Shown: positions 22,696 to 34,512, numbered from the stretch's first letter. The stretch: 64,000 nt of DNA from Rhipidocladum racemiflorum (GCA_036346355.1 CM070580.1:28625374-28689373); one strand, 5' to 3'. Translations and numbers: made by a program. Notes: generated by a model not told the origin, from the letters alone.

Positions 22696-25597
22696 ATACT
22701 GCTGTTGTAGAGACTGCACCCGTCGACCTTGACTCCATTGCAGAAAACTCCAAGGAAGGTAAGCACCGCCTTCGATCATGTTGTTCCCAATATTTTACCT
22801 AGACTATGTTGTTTTGAACAAATGGATGGATGCATGCGTTAATTTCCGTAAGCATCCTGTATTGCGAATTTGGTAGATATATCCCCGCATTAATAAAAAA
22901 AAATGATATATGACATCCTTGACAGCTTCAAGATTGGGTTAGACATCTATTAATGTTGTATTTCTCGGTTTTTGTTCTTGGACCCGAAGAATTTATGAAT
23001 TAATCCTAACACCTAAAAACTTGTACGTCCGTAATAATATTGAAATGAAATAAAAAGTTAAATCAACTCTTCTCGCATAAAATAACAACCTTTTTTTTTG
23101 GACTATGAGTCTTTCGAGAGGTCAGGACCCTCTGGTTAGCTTGCACTCGAACGTTGAACTATCTCGGAGGGCTGGACCCTCTGATGACCATTGTACTGTT
23201 TTAATTTCGGATGATTATTCGCTTGAGCGAATGACTGTTTTTATTTCGGACGAAGGACTATTTATATTTAGAACGATAATTCGCTTTGAGCGAAGGACTG
23301 TTTTTATTTTGGATGTAATCACTACTTGGACCTGAAAGGAGTTGACCTCCTTTCTGAACTAAATAACTCGAACCAAACGTAGCTGCTTAATTTGACTTAA
23401 AAAATGGTGCGTCGAACTTCTGGACATTGGTAAGTTATTTTGCCTTATTACTTCTTTTGCTTCCTACTAATGTTTTTGCTTCGTGTAGATACCGCTGTTG
23501 TAGAGACCGCACCCGTCGACCTCAACTCCGTTGCAGAAAACTGCGAGCAAGGTAAGCACCTCCTTCGATCATGTTGTTCCCATTATTTTACTTAGATTAT
23601 ATTGTTTTGAACAAATGGCTGTATGCATGTGTTAATTTTCGTAAGCATCCTATATTGCAAACTTGGTAGATATATCCACGAGTTAATCCTAACAACTAAA
23701 AACTTAAAAATACGGCAGATAAATCCTAGGGTAATACGATAAGTGAGTTGGGCAAAGTAATTTGAGTTTATATATAATTTTTAGTAGTTTCTCATTAGTA
23801 GGTTTTCAACATAAGAATTAATCAATTTGCTATAACCTATTTATTTCACACTTAAAAATTATGAAACCAATTTTGTTATTCTCATTAGGCAGTAAAGAAC
23901 ATGAATTTCTAAATATACTTGGGGTGTACCATTTAGCTTTTATATGATACCTCATATGCGAAGCCATGACACAGTTGAAGTATACCGTAATTTCGTAATT
24001 CATGACAATGAATAAGAGGAAGAAAAGAAGAGAAGAACAGAGAAAAAGAAGAAAAACATTCCATTTTAAAGAATATTGGAAAGCACAAATCTAAGACTGC
24101 GAAATTTGTAGAATCGGTACGGACTATAAAAATGGGTGAAAAATAATCATCGCAGCCGGTCGATCAATTTAATAAAGCGTGACCATATAAAATCGAGTAA
24201 AGCCTTGAAAATATCAACGTAAAATTTATAAATCCTAAAATAATACGATAAGCGAGTTGGGTAAAGGAATTTAAATTTATAGTTAATTTGTAGTAATTTG
24301 TAATTAAGTAATTTGCTTTTATACGGTAGCTCATATCGGAAGCCATGACGCAGTTAAAGTATACCGTAATACCGTATTTCATGAGAAAGAATAAGAGAAA
24401 GAAAAGAAGAGAAAAAGAAAAAAGAAAAATAAGAAAAACATTCCATTTGAAAGAGTATTGGGAAGTACAAATCTTAGGCTGTGCGAGACTTGTAGAATCG
24501 GTCAGAATAATTAAAATGGGTTAAAAATGCGGAGCGCAGCCGGTCGATCAATTTAATAAAGCGCAAGAGCGAAGGACTGTTTTTATTTTTGGACGTAATC
24601 ACCACTTGGACCCGAAAGGAGTTGACCTCCTTTCTCAACTGAACAACTCGAAGCAACATAGCTGCTTAATCTGATCTAAATATTAGTGCACCGAAGTTTG
24701 GGACCTTGGTAAGTGATTTTGCATTATTACATCTTTTGCTTCTTATTGCCGTTTTTGCTTCGTGTAGATACCGACGTTGCAGAGACTGTACCCGTCGACC
24801 TCGAATCCGTTGCAGAAAACTCCGAGCTAGGTAAGCACCTCCTTCAGTCATGTTGTTCCTATAATTTTACTTAGATTATGTTGTTTTGAACAAATGTATG
24901 TATGCATGCGTTAATTTTCGTAAGCATCCTGTATTGCGAACTTGGTAGATATATCTCCGCATTCCATAAAAATTTGACATTTATTAATATTCCATTTTTC
25001 TGTTTCTATTCTTGAACCCGAAGAAATGATGAATTAATCCTAACACCTAAAAACTTCTACATATATAATTAAATTCGAATGGAACAAAAAGTTAAATTAA
25101 CCCTTATCGCATAAAATAGCAACCTTCTTTTGGTACTCTGAGTCTTTCCAAAGGTCAGGACCCTTTGGCGAGCTTGCACTTGAACGTTGAACTATCTCGA
25201 AGGGCTGGACCCTCTGATGAACGTTGGACTGTTTTAATTTCGGATGATTATTCGCTTGAGCGAAGGACTATTTTTATTTCGGACGAAGGACTGTTTTAAT
25301 TTCGAACGATTATTCGCTTTGAACGAACCACTTTTGTTTTTATGTTTTGGACAATTGGACGTAATCACCACTTGGACCCGAAAGGAGTTGACCTCCTTTC
25401 TCAACTAAACAACTCGAACCAACGTAGCTGCTTAATCTGACTTAAATATTGGTGCGCCGAACTTCTGAACCTTTGGTAGGTTATTTTGCATTATTACTTC
25501 TTTTACTTTTTACTCCTGTTTTTGCTTCGTGTAGATACCGACGTTGTAGAGACCGCACTCGTCGACCTCGACTCCGTTGCAGAAAACTCCGAGCAAG
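22696..25597 (+). CDS. Array of four tandemly duplicated 63-nt exons
   Basis: Not a recognised gene. Four exon-like blocks at 22696-22758, 23489-23551, 24768-24830 and 25535-25597 are each exactly 63 nt. Each is preceded by TTGCTTCGTGTAG and followed by GTAAGCAC. All are phase 1-1, so any number can be joined in frame, each adding 21 residues beginning DTAVVETAPVDLDSIAEN or variants (DTDVAETVPVDLESVAEN, DTDVVETALVDLDSVAEN). None has a stop. The intron sequence around each is duplicated too. The predicted product would be an acidic repeat segment. A possible upstream exon lies at 21831-21900, but its phase does not obviously match. Start, end and function are unknown; it may be a transposon-borne gene. 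Confidence 0.5.
23690..24560. repeat. Duplicated intronic block between exon units
   Basis: Contains two diverged copies (about 23700-24170 and 24220-24560) of a segment with AATACGATAAGYGAGTTGGG, an AAGAAAAGAAGAG purine run and GCAGCCGGTCGATCAATTTA. A third copy is at 25930-26290. No coding potential. Confidence 0.6.
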
Positions 25598-26413
25598 GTA
25601 AGCACCTTCTTCGATCATGTTGTTCCCATTATTTTTTACTTAGATCCAGTTGTTTTGAAGAAATGTATGTATGCATGCGTTAATTTCCGTAAGCTTCCAA
25701 TATTGCGAACTTTGTAGATATATTCCCCGCATTCCATAAAAATTTGACATGGCATCGTTGATAGCTTTAAGATCGGGTTAGACATCTATTAATGTTCCAT
25801 TCCTCAGTTTATGTTCGTGTACTCGAAGAAATTAGGAATTAATCGTAAAACCCCGAAACTTGTACATATGTAATAATATTCAAATGGAATAAAAAGTTAA
25901 ATTAATGTTATAAAATTGAATAAAGCGTTAAAAATCCAAAAGTAAAATTTATAAATACTAAAATAATACGATAAGCGAGTTGGGCAAAGAAATTTGAATT
26001 TATAGTTAATTTTTAGAAATTTCTAATTAAGTAGTTGTTCAACGTAGGAAATAATCAATTCGCTATAACCTGTTTATTTCATGCTGAAAATTATGATACA
26101 TTATTCGAAACCATTATATTTATTATACTCTAAACCATAATTGATGAGAAAGAATAAAAGAAAGAGAAGAAGAGAAAAGAAAAGAGAAAAGAAGAAAAAT
26201 ATTTAATTTGGTACAGTATGGAAATTAGAATTGGGTTTATTAGAATTGGGTTAAAAATGCAGAGTGCAGCCGATCGATCAATTCAATCAATTTAGGTAAT
26301 TTTAGGATTTAATTATAATCGGCTCAGTGGAATAAATTGCTGCGGTAAATTTGGTGCAAATTTGATTAAAATTCACTGGAACAAATTTGTAATGACTAAA
26401 AGGTTTAATATTT

Positions 26414-27127
26414 GTGCAACAGATGGACACATTTTTGAAAATATATTTTGGAGAACGGCCCTCTGTTTTGCATGGAAGAGTGGTGATCGTGGACAACTGC
26501 ATGCACATAAACAGCATATTAGCCATCCCGAGTGATTTGGGCCAGCTAAAATCACATGTTGTTGCCCTACTACGTGTGAACCGTGATACGCAGAGGGTTC
26601 ATCTAGAAGGGGTTCATCCACGATACGTTTCAAACAGTTCTATGGTTGTGTACACACTTTTCCAGCTGAGAAATAATAGTTCATGGGATCTGTATGCCCG
26701 CAAAGCGAATGAAGAGAATTTCGAGTTAGGAGTGTATGTAGAGGTATTGGCACGACACCAATCCGAGGAGGCTGGGTCTACTTCCGAAGCAGTAGACCAT
26801 GATATGTCACATGGACCACAGGATCCACCAACTGTGGAGGAGTGGACCTCGGGGCATGGCGAAGAACAGTTGATGCGGCAGAGGTTGATGAAGGTGGCGG
26901 TAGCGGGGATGAAGGAGCGGCGGACGATGATGACCCAGCACCTGCTATACAGTACTTTCGAGCCATTGTCCTGCTGGATTGTACCCTCGCGGATTACAGT
27001 AACATGTCCGCATGGGGGTACACCCAGAACAACGTGCGAGTTGGGCAACGGTTCGGTAACAAGCAGGAGGCAATGCACTTCCTAATACTTAGTTATGGTC
27101 TGGCAATAAAAGTCAAGAGCATATAAT
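26414..27127 (+). pseudogene. MULE (MuDR-type) transposase N-terminal fragment
   Basis: The open frame reads through PSVLHGRVVIVDNCMHINS, VVYTLFQLRNNSSWDLYARK and FELGVYVEVLAR, resembling the N-terminal region of plant Mutator-like transposases. The frame then shifts near 26850-26890, and a second frame (26842-27126) carries VRVGQRFGNKQEAMHFLIL, the start of the plant MuDR DNA-binding domain, before a stop. No DDE catalytic region or SWIM zinc finger follows, so it is a broken 5' fragment. Confidence 0.6.
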
Positions 27128-27169
27128 GGTTACAAACAATGATAATAAAGCTGATGGATAATGATATTC

Positions 27170-28150
27170 AATTATCTACCTCTACAATCATCCTTGAAAA
27201 GTACAATGGATGGCAAGAATTCATGGTTTCAAGATTGGGCCAACGAGGTGGAGCTTCATCTTCGTCGTCATCATCGCCACATTCTTCATCAACAGCAAAC
27301 ACACTCCTGCATGTTTTCAAAGATGCAGCATCAATGTAAATCACTGATTGCTCCTGTCAAGTAATAAAAATTGTTTAAGAAGAATTTTAATCACCTCGTC
27401 AAAGTCATTGACAAAGTCACGTTCCTCATCATTTGAAATGTCGTCTTCTTGTGCAAAGTCAGCTGTTGATGCCACTGCTAGATACAAGTCAGCAAACACA
27501 TGTGTGTTATCCAATCCAATGATGACATGTTGCAAGTATAAAACAACATGAACATGCTCAGTGTCATACTAAGAGATAGAGAGGTAGATTATGCACAACA
27601 CACATCGAAACAATGGAAAGATAAGAATTGCTACCGCAGTCTTATCATCGCCCATGATGCTTTCCATGAGCGTGTCATCATTGTCGACCTCTAAGTAAAT
27701 ATCTAAGCAGATTGCATATAGCAGCTTCAAGAAGAAACACAAGTTTTCCTAGCAAGTTACAAGAACCTTTTATGACAAGAATGCTAGCTGTTGCATAATT
27801 AGCCCAAGTACTAAGTTGCATACCTGCATTTTCGTCAGTCAAGTAGGGGAATTTCAGCAAGATTATCCTCTCGTGCATGCTCTTGTCGATGAGTGTGGAG
27901 ATCGTCACCTTGCCCTTGTTATTCACCTGCACATGCAGTAAATTGTTCAAGAACTCCCCATGATTTGAACACTGCCAATTCCATGTCAAGTACTACAGTG
28001 AGAAGAGAGCGATGTTTCAAGAAACCTCGACAATTGTTCGAGCGAACTCGACGTCGGTGAGGTGCGCCGACTCGCCGTTGTTTAGCTGTAGTGTCTTGGT
28101 GATCTCCTTGAAAGGGTGGTACCAGACAACAAAAGATTGGTTGGGATCGA
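27170..28150 (-). pseudogene. Exon-like fragments of unidentified gene(s)
   Basis: Not recognised. Minus-strand blocks with splice-like borders are about 28150-28028 (FKEITKTLQLNNGESAHLTD), 27927-27825 (open, VTISTLIDKSMHERIILLKF), 27482-27395 (acidic, DFAQEDDISNDEERDFVNDF) and 27312-27170 (acidic DEECGDDDDEDEAPPRWPN). They follow the proteasome fragment in the same orientation but do not match its remaining exons, so this may be a composite of captured pieces. Confidence 0.35.
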
Positions 28151-28179
28151 TCGAGGCTGACGTGAATCGAAGAACTCAC

Positions 28180-28435
28180 CGGAACTTTCTTCCTGGTGAC
28201 GACACGGATGGAGTCCTTTTCGCGAATGTTGATCGACATCATCTCCACTGACTTGACCGCCTTGCAGGCGTACTATACGCAACACCAGACGCACGAATCA
28301 TATGTCCTGGAACTATATCTAAATGAACGAAGGCTAGGATTTGGGGGGTTTGCACACACCAACTTGGTAGAGACCGCCCTCAAGGGGAAAGATGGTAATG
28401 TGGCAGTCGTACCCCACGTTGGTGCTGCGGCTCAT
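28180..28435 (-). pseudogene. Proteasome subunit alpha type-6 (PAA) 5' fragment
   Basis: Exon 1, 28435-28360, begins MSRSTNVGYDCHITIF and ends LYQV with a GTGTGTG donor. Exon 2, about 28274-28180, reads YACKAVKSVE...KDSIRVVTRKKVP before GTGAGT. These match the first two coding exons of the 20S proteasome alpha-6/alpha-1 subunit (family form MSRGSGGGYDRHITIF, then EYAFKAVK). Key differences are Cys for the conserved Arg and Phe positions, and an AT where the intron-1 acceptor AG should be (frame is kept only if splicing occurs there). The rest of the ~246-residue protein is absent. Likely a captured or truncated pseudogene. Confidence 0.65.
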
Positions 28436-28477
28436 CTTCGCTAGAGATCGTGCCTCCAGAGTCGAGTGTGGAACTGC

Positions 28478-28478
28478 C

Positions 28479-28538
<60 letters not shown>

Positions 28539-28550
28539 TGTGTGTGTCTC
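28478..28550 (+). repeat. (CT)n(GT)n compound microsatellite
   Basis: About 20 CT units followed directly by about 13 GT units, immediately upstream of the proteasome-like start codon on the minus strand. Probably highly length-variable. Confidence 0.95.
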
Positions 28551-28555
28551 CTCAT

Positions 28556-29040
28556 TCAGTCCCTTTCCCACGCAAGACGGTAGTTGGGTGGCCACGGAGG
28601 GCGCAGAGGAAGGGGCGGCGGTGCAGCGGCAGTAGATCTCAAGGAGGCGGCGATGAATCTCGGGGCGATCGGTGGGGCGATAGGTGTGGCCAGGGGGGAG
28701 GGTTGGCGGGGGAGGAGAGGCGAGCGGCGATGATAGATCTCGAGGAGGCAGCGGTAGATCTCGTAGAGGTGGCGGCAGATCGACTGTGGGCTGGGGTGAG
28801 TGGAGGCATGAGGGGCGAGTGCGTCGATGGTGACATTTATGGTGAAGGGCAACGGATCTGGGGCGATAGTTATGGAGAGGAGGCGTGACAGGGATGGAGA
28901 TTGTGTGGAGACGACGGGAGGAGTTGAGCGCGTGGATTGGGCTGGAAGAAGCGGTTTTCCAGTTTGGGCCGAATGCAACTCACAAGGGAGGAGCGCTGAG
29001 TGCGCAGGCTTCGGAGTTGGTCCGAACAGTTGGGTTAGAT
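28556..29040. other. GC-rich flank, no gene called
   Basis: GC-rich sequence with repeated AGATCTCG(A/T)(G)GAGG words (about 28634, 28735 and 28755). Open frames on both strands are compositional and Pro/Ser-rich or Gly-rich. It could be the promoter region of the proteasome-like fragment. Confidence 0.3.
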
Positions 29041-29049
29041 GATCCAATT

Positions 29050-29985
29050 TGCATAGGAGTAAACTCTCTTTTATTAGTTTATATCTATTGGGACTCTTGA
29101 GTTATAATCAGGAACCTCGCATGAGCTATTTAGAAAATTATTCACACGTATATGGAATAGAATATTCTACACATCAATTTCATTTTTTTGTTTTGAGAAT
29201 TTATGACGTATTTCTCTTTTTTCTGTAAAAGGTATGTCATCAAATTTTAATATATAAACAAATAGATTTATGTTTTAGGAGGCGCCGATCGCGGTCGCTA
29301 TACATGCGTAAGTAGCATTTAAAGGTAAAACGAAGGGGGGAGGGGGAAGGAAAATCAACCGTAAGCAATGTTGTATTGTAATATGAAAATTGCTAAATGA
29401 TAGTCGAATGTTTTTTTTCGTCTGTGAACACTCATTTTTTTTGTCTATTAGATATTGGTTGTTTTTTTTTTGTTTGTGAGCACTTAATTTTTTTGTCTAT
29501 TAGATATTACTTTGTAATCTACATTGTGTTTTATCATTTTGACTTTGTGATCCACGTTTTTGTTTGCTGTGTTCCTTATAGTCTATTTGTTCTTTTTTTT
29601 ATACAAATTGTCGCATTATTTTTTTACATGATTTGATTTGTCTAAAACTAGTATATAATTGGTGCCAAAAAGACCTTATAGAAAAGAATAATGTTCTTTT
29701 TTATAATTTGTCATATTATATATCACATAATTTAATTTGTATAAAGCTAATATATAATTGATGTAAAAAGGCTATGCAAAAAAGAATAATGTTCCTCATC
29801 CAATACCTAAAAAACGAGTACTCTTTGATAAAATAGGAGAAAAGAATATAATCTGATTTCATCAATTGAATTTAGATATAAAGGTTCAAAATTTAAATAC
29901 TATTTAGCAATGAAACGCTCAGATCCTGTCGAGATACCCCAGCTTCTGCATGCAAAACGCCAACAAAGATGAATCTGCGCTCTGC
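29050..29985. other. AT-rich intergenic, nothing recognised
   Basis: A T-rich segment with repeated ATTTTTTTGTCTATTAGATATT words at about 29435 and 29485, indicating a small internal duplication. No gene seen. Confidence 0.3.
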
Positions 29986-29990
29986 ACTTA

Positions 29991-30299
29991 TTGTGTGTTT
30001 GGTTAGTGGGATGGAGTGGAATGGAACCATCCCATCCCACCAAGTCTAGTGTTTGGTTGGAGAGCTAAGGATGACTTGGTTCCAGAAAAGAGAATATTCT
30101 CTCTAGATTCGGGACAGCCAGGTTCCACAAATTTTTTGGAATGCAGCCATCCCACTTGGAATGTGAGAGTGACAGTGGGCCCTGTCTGAGAATCTGGGAT
30201 GGAACCATTCCATCCCTGAAATCTGGGATGGAGCCATTCCATCCTGAAATCTGGGATGGAACCATTCCATTCCACCTCACTCTCCAACCAAACACACAA
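29991..30299. mobile_element. Tourist-like (PIF/Harbinger) MITE, 309 bp
   Basis: The ends TTGTGTGTTTGGTT / AACCAAACACACAA form inverted repeats flanked by TTA at 29988-29990 and 30300-30302, the PIF/Harbinger target site. The interior has tandem ATGGAACCATTCCATCC-type inverted words (30190-30270). No coding capacity. Confidence 0.9.
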
Positions 30300-30302
30300 T
30301 TA

Positions 30303-31116
30303 GTGACCACAGCTGCACCCAACAGCAGGTTCTTGGACCTTAGCCTGCGTACGCTCGTGTTTTCTAGTGAGACGAATGGAAAGGATCTCATGAACCGAAT
30401 CTCCTCCCCTACATAAGAAAACTAGCCAACAACTGTGAGCGTGTAAACGAAAAATAAATTTTTTTTTTGGAAAAAATAGACATAGGTGTATTTTCAAAAA
30501 ATTTGGAGGCTCAAGAAATATTAGAGATCGCTTGAAAAAAAAGTACACATATTTTTGTTGACGAAATATTTTTTCCGGGGAAAACAGAGAAATGACTTGG
30601 ATGTAAAAATCGGGGGCATGTTTATTATATTTTTGGATCTCACCGCTATCCCGAAAAAATAGAAAAAGGCTCGCTCACGATTTGTATTTAAAGGGAAGTT
30701 TTTCCCGTAAAGTAACGAGCGAGGGACCCAAAAGCGATTCGGAAAAGTTTTTCTTGCTTTCACAAAAAACCGTAAAGGATCTTATCGTAAATTTATAGAG
30801 ACTTATCTATAATTTGAAGGAATGGAAGAGCCTTTTTAAAAAATGACGAGATGATACCTAAGATGCCTGGGTAGGCTGAGAAGCTCTCGAGCTTAATATA
30901 GTTATAATAATAATAATTTGGCATGATTCCCGAAACTCCAAGGCCGTCTCCCCTGTCAACCGGTGATGCATCTCTTCATGATGCTCACGTTCCTGCTCCT
31001 TGTGTGGGCCAAACAGTTCATTCCCAGCCCATAAAGTTTGATGGACCATGATGCCATTATTGTTCTCTGTCCCCCGCGATTACCTCTGAATCTCCAATGT
31101 GGGTTATTAATTGTCA
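30303..31116. other. AT-rich intergenic, nothing recognised
   Basis: No gene or element ends are supported between the Tourist MITE and the Helitron terminus at 31117. Confidence 0.3.
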
Positions 31117-31346
31117 CTAGTATATTGCCCGTGCTAACGCTACGGCGATATTTGGTAATACAATTCAAATAAGCAAATGGTGTTATATGTTTTGGTAATA
31201 AACTGTAGTAAGATGTGCACAAAAAAAAAGATACGCCAACTATCAAGCCGGCTTTCAACATGGACAACTCAAATGGTACAGACAAGATTCAAATGAACAT
31301 AAAATAATTTAAACAATAAAAAATTTTCTTAAATCCTTCCACATAC

Positions 31347-32760
31347 CTTTCACCAATTTTTATAAGAAATGCAGACTTTGTCTTCTCCATGGCTACAGGA
31401 TCCAAGGGCCGCCTTCGGATCCCTCTAGCTGTTATTGAAATGAAGAGTAAAAGGGAAGAGATTTGTAAACAAACAAGCTCCACAATGATGCCTGGCTAAC
31501 TAACAGATACAAAACATGACATGAAAGTTACTGAGCAGTCGAGCACCGTGAAGGAAAGAAAGAGTAATATTATCCCATTGTGATATACCTGAATCATGAC
31601 TTCTAAAGATCGAATGCAAGTTGCTATAAAATTTGGCAACCTATGAGAAGATTTCTTTTCACATGCCAACGGATGAGGTTCAGGAGGAAACACAGATGTG
31701 TGTCTAAAAGCTGGGAAAGCAAATGTGAAATAGAAGGAAATGTCACATCCAATAAGAAAATAGTGAAAAATAAAATAAACAGGATATAAAAAGAATAAAA
31801 AAATGCTTTATCAAACCTGAGTCTAGAGGTTGCACGGTGGATATTTTAAGAGGAACATCATACAAAAGACGCAACTGCTTAGCTAAAGTATCAAAGGCTT
31901 CGAACAAAGCTCCAGAAGATGAGACTGGATCTGCATAGTTCCAATTAAGCCCACAACCAAGGACATGTAAAGCACCAGATAGAAAGCTCAGAAACTTACC
32001 TTGGCCTCCAACCAGGAGGCAAAAGTCAAGCTGATCAACAACATGAATCAAATCTTCCTTTTGCAATGACAAATGCTTCGTAAGCACATAATCAGCAATT
32101 CTTTTGATAATTGTGTGTTTCTCCCAAGACTCAGAATCCCACACTGCAGTTTAGAAAACAGCATCCATTAAGAACTGTATTTATTCAATTTATGTATGCT
32201 CTTCACAGTCAATGAATAAAAATACAATGCAACAGTTACCTGTGCTTTCTGCAATAGTTCCATCTTTAAATCTCCTAAGTTCAGCTTTCTTTCCCCAAAC
32301 TTTCCTAAATTTAACAACCTTGGGATACAAGAGCAATGCATATGAGCGTTTTAGATTGCAATAATTGTTGTCGATCAATGTTTCATAATCTATTAAAGGA
32401 AAAATACCTCCTCACGATTCTCAGGGTTTGGACCAATGTCGACAAGACGAAAACTCTTTTCCAATGAGCTAAGCATTATGCCAACAAGCGTGATCGCTAC
32501 CAAATTCTGAGAAACCCTATAAAGGTGTATTTGTCACTGGATTGAAATGCAAAGAAAAGTGGTTATTTATACTTATGTTACATACATCTATTATATTCCA
32601 TTGAGAAGGAGTGCTTCTCCACAGGACGCGGATCATCTTTGTTCTGTCCGTAAGTCCTTGTTGCAGCAAGGACTGAACATCTTTTTCAAGTACTCTCCAA
32701 GATTCATCATCCAAGCAGAAGCTTAATGCAGTAACTTTAGAGTTCCCCCTTAAGTTTATC
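31347..32760 (-). pseudogene. NOL6/Nrap nucleolar protein fragment, 7 exons
   Basis: NOL6 (Utp22) is a nucleolar pre-18S rRNA processing factor. Exons on the minus strand: 32760-32586 (INLRGNSKVTALSFCLDDES), 32506-32408 (SFRLVDIGPNPENREE), 32318-32240 (FRKVWGKKAELRRFKDGTIA), 32143-32000 (EKHTIIKRIADYVLTKHLSL), 31930-31817 (PLKISTVQPLDS), 31703-31589 (TSVFPPEPHPLACEKKSSHR) and 31428-31347 (DPVAMEKTKSAFLIKIGE). All have GT-AG borders. They correspond to a contiguous central part of the ~1,000-residue protein; N- and C-terminal exons are absent. The last exon has a 1-nt deletion after LEGS. Intron retention argues for DNA-level capture, not retroposition. Confidence 0.8.
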
Positions 32761-32926
32761 CTGACAGTGACAGCAAGTAATATCAAGTGAGAACTTGATC
32801 AACTTCTTAGCTTCCATCTTTGTTTAGGATTGGATAGTTAATCGTATTTCACAACTTACAAGCTGATGGAAAAGTCTCCAATCTGGGAATCGAATGGTAC
32901 AGACAAGATGCAAATGAACAGAAAAG

Positions 32927-32998
32927 CGATCTTTAGCATTCCAGTACACCTTAGCAGCCTTTTCCAATTCTTGAAGAAATTTCCAATTGTCAGCAGCC
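32927..32998 (-). pseudogene. MRL7-like internal exon fragment
   Basis: After a TTTTGTAG acceptor the frame reads AADNWKFLQELEKAAKVYWN then AKDR, matching a conserved segment of the chloroplast thioredoxin-fold protein MRL7 (ECB1/SVR4), a regulator of plastid transcription. The normal continuation (LPPRAVKID-like) is missing; the sequence instead joins unrelated DNA that repeats at 31247-31298. Confidence 0.7.
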
Positions 32999-33218
32999 CT
33001 ACAAAACATAACATTAGGCACGCTTCAATATTAAACTATCAAATCAACACTAAGGAACACTTATTTTTTCTGACAACTCAAACAAATATAGTAATTCTCG
33101 GTATTAAAGACCCAACTTATGCGTCAGTCCCAGCATATTTTTGACCTTTTAGTTGTTCACTGTATACTAACACGGATAAATTTTGCACAATAAGAGAAAT
33201 GTCAGCTTGCTGACTAAC

Positions 33219-34085
33219 CTGACGAGGAACCAGGGTCTCACCAGCCACAACCGAATTGGCGAGCCTGAGCGTGCATCTAGTCACAAGCACCGGGAGCCCA
33301 GGCGTCATGTTCTTCCACATGTCCGCATCATTCAAAGAATCAGAATCGGCGAGTGCAGCACCGCTCACTCCATTCAACTGCGTTATCGGCCACCCTCATA
33401 TCCACCATCCTCTCAATGAGCCAAAGCGGATGCTTCACATTCAAGACAGCGGAATGCGTGTTCAACCTCAGACGCCTCACGCTCGTCACTGTCCACCGCG
33501 ACCCTGAAGTCGGGGCTGGCGTATTTCCCCATGAGCTCCTTGACGGTCTCCAGCCGCGATAGAAATGCCTCGTCGAGCACCTTGTGCACGCAGTCACGGG
33601 AGGGGTAATCCTTGAGGAGCATCGCGACGAACGCCTTGGTGGAGGCTGGGACGGGGTGGCCATGGATGGCGGAGTGGATCAAGCCGTGCAACATCGCCTT
33701 GGAGGGCGACCTGGCGGCCTCGCCCGCTGCAGCGGAGGGGGCAGCGGCGGCAGGAAGGGAGACCCTGGCGAAGAGGAGGGCAGCCTCATCGTCGGGGAGG
33801 AGAGGCGCGAGGTCGAGGACGCGGGCCTCCTCCTCCTCGAACCAGGGCATGGCCTCGAGGAAGCGGATACACGCCTCGACGCAGGCGTTGAAGAGGAGTT
33901 GTAGCGCGACGGGGAGGAGGTCGAGGGCGTCGGCGGGGGAGCGGATGGTGCCGGCGAAGTCAAGCGTGTGGAGGAGGCGGAGGACCTCGATGTGTGCGTG
34001 GAAAGGGCGGGAGCAGGAGAGCGAAGGGGACACGGAGAGGGAGAGGCGGCCGGCCGCAGGGAGGGAGGGAGGCGCACGGGAGTAG
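33219..34085 (-). pseudogene. BTB/POZ At3g05675-like protein fragment
   Basis: The open frame reads CIRFLEAMPWFEEEEARVLD (the conserved RFLEA-PW-EEEE block of plant BTB/POZ At3g05675/At1g63850-type proteins), then KVLDEAFLSRLETVKELMGK. After frameshifts near 33400-33440 it continues DMWKNMTPGLPVLVTRCTLR and ends LVPRQ at a GTTAGT donor-like site. The BTB domain itself and the C-terminus are absent. It is interposed between two MRL7 pieces, so the locus is chimeric. Confidence 0.65.
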
Positions 34086-34098
34086 GGCACCAGCCCTC

Positions 34099-34512
34099 AT
34101 TGATCTCCTTGACCCAGCCCTCGTCGACCTTCCCTTCCCAGTCGATCTCCACCCCGTCCACCGTCACGTTCTTGATCGAGTGCTTGTCGAAGTACTCCGA
34201 CGACCGGATCCCCCACCCTACGTCGCCGTCCAGCGGCTCGAGTCCTCCTCCTCCACCACTTTCTGCTCCCCTCTTCCTCCCCGGGATCCCTCGTTCCTCC
34301 TCATCGGACAACCGCTCCTCCTCCTCGCTTTCGGCGGCCTTGTGAGTAAATCGCCGCGAGGGCGCGGCGAGCGGAGCGGCTGCAGTGAGTAAATCGCGAG
34401 GCGAGCGGCGAGGCAGTGTGAGAGAAACGCAGTCGGCGCCAGCGGCTGCAGCGAGGAGGAAAGCGGCCAGCCAGCGGCGGGCGGCGTGTAGCGCCCACAG
34501 ATTAGCGTGCAA
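34099..34512 (-). pseudogene. MRL7-like first-exon fragment
   Basis: The frame from 34512 runs through an Ala/Arg-rich transit-like stretch, an acidic ESEEEERLSDEEER segment, then DVGWGIRSSEYFDKHSIKNV and DGVEIDWEGKVDEGWVKEIN. This is the hallmark N-terminal part of MRL7. It stops matching at EIN, where the normal protein continues CLEWESF but here runs into the BTB fragment. The reading stays open across the junction for some distance, giving a potential chimeric product. Confidence 0.7.

Larger units (their letters stand above)
22370..25740 (+). repeat. Tandem repeat units carrying the 63-nt exons
   Basis: Four units of roughly 0.6-0.8 kb repeat the order: GGTCAGGACC block, GTTGAACT(A/G)TCTCG, GATTATTCGC motifs, the GGAGTTGACCTCCTTTCT palindrome, exon, then GCATGCGTTAATTTYCGTAAGC. 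Units are near 22370-22900, 23110-23690, 24560-24960 and 25130-25740. Between units 2 and 3, and after unit 4, lies another duplicated block (AATACGATAAGYGAGTTGGG at about 23731, 24241 and 25965). Confidence 0.8.

Noticed and set aside
28450..28560. Open frames rich in Leu-Ser and Val-Cys
   Set aside because: Products of reading the (CT)n(GT)n microsatellite.
28556..29047. 163-residue minus-strand open frame
   Set aside because: Pro/Ser-rich compositional frame beside a microsatellite; no motif.
33584..34392. Plus-strand open frames of up to 157 residues
   Set aside because: Antisense of the captured BTB and MRL7 fragments.
31347..34512. A single functional NOL6 gene
   Set aside because: N- and C-terminal exons absent, a 1-nt deletion in the last exon, and unrelated MRL7 and BTB pieces upstream.
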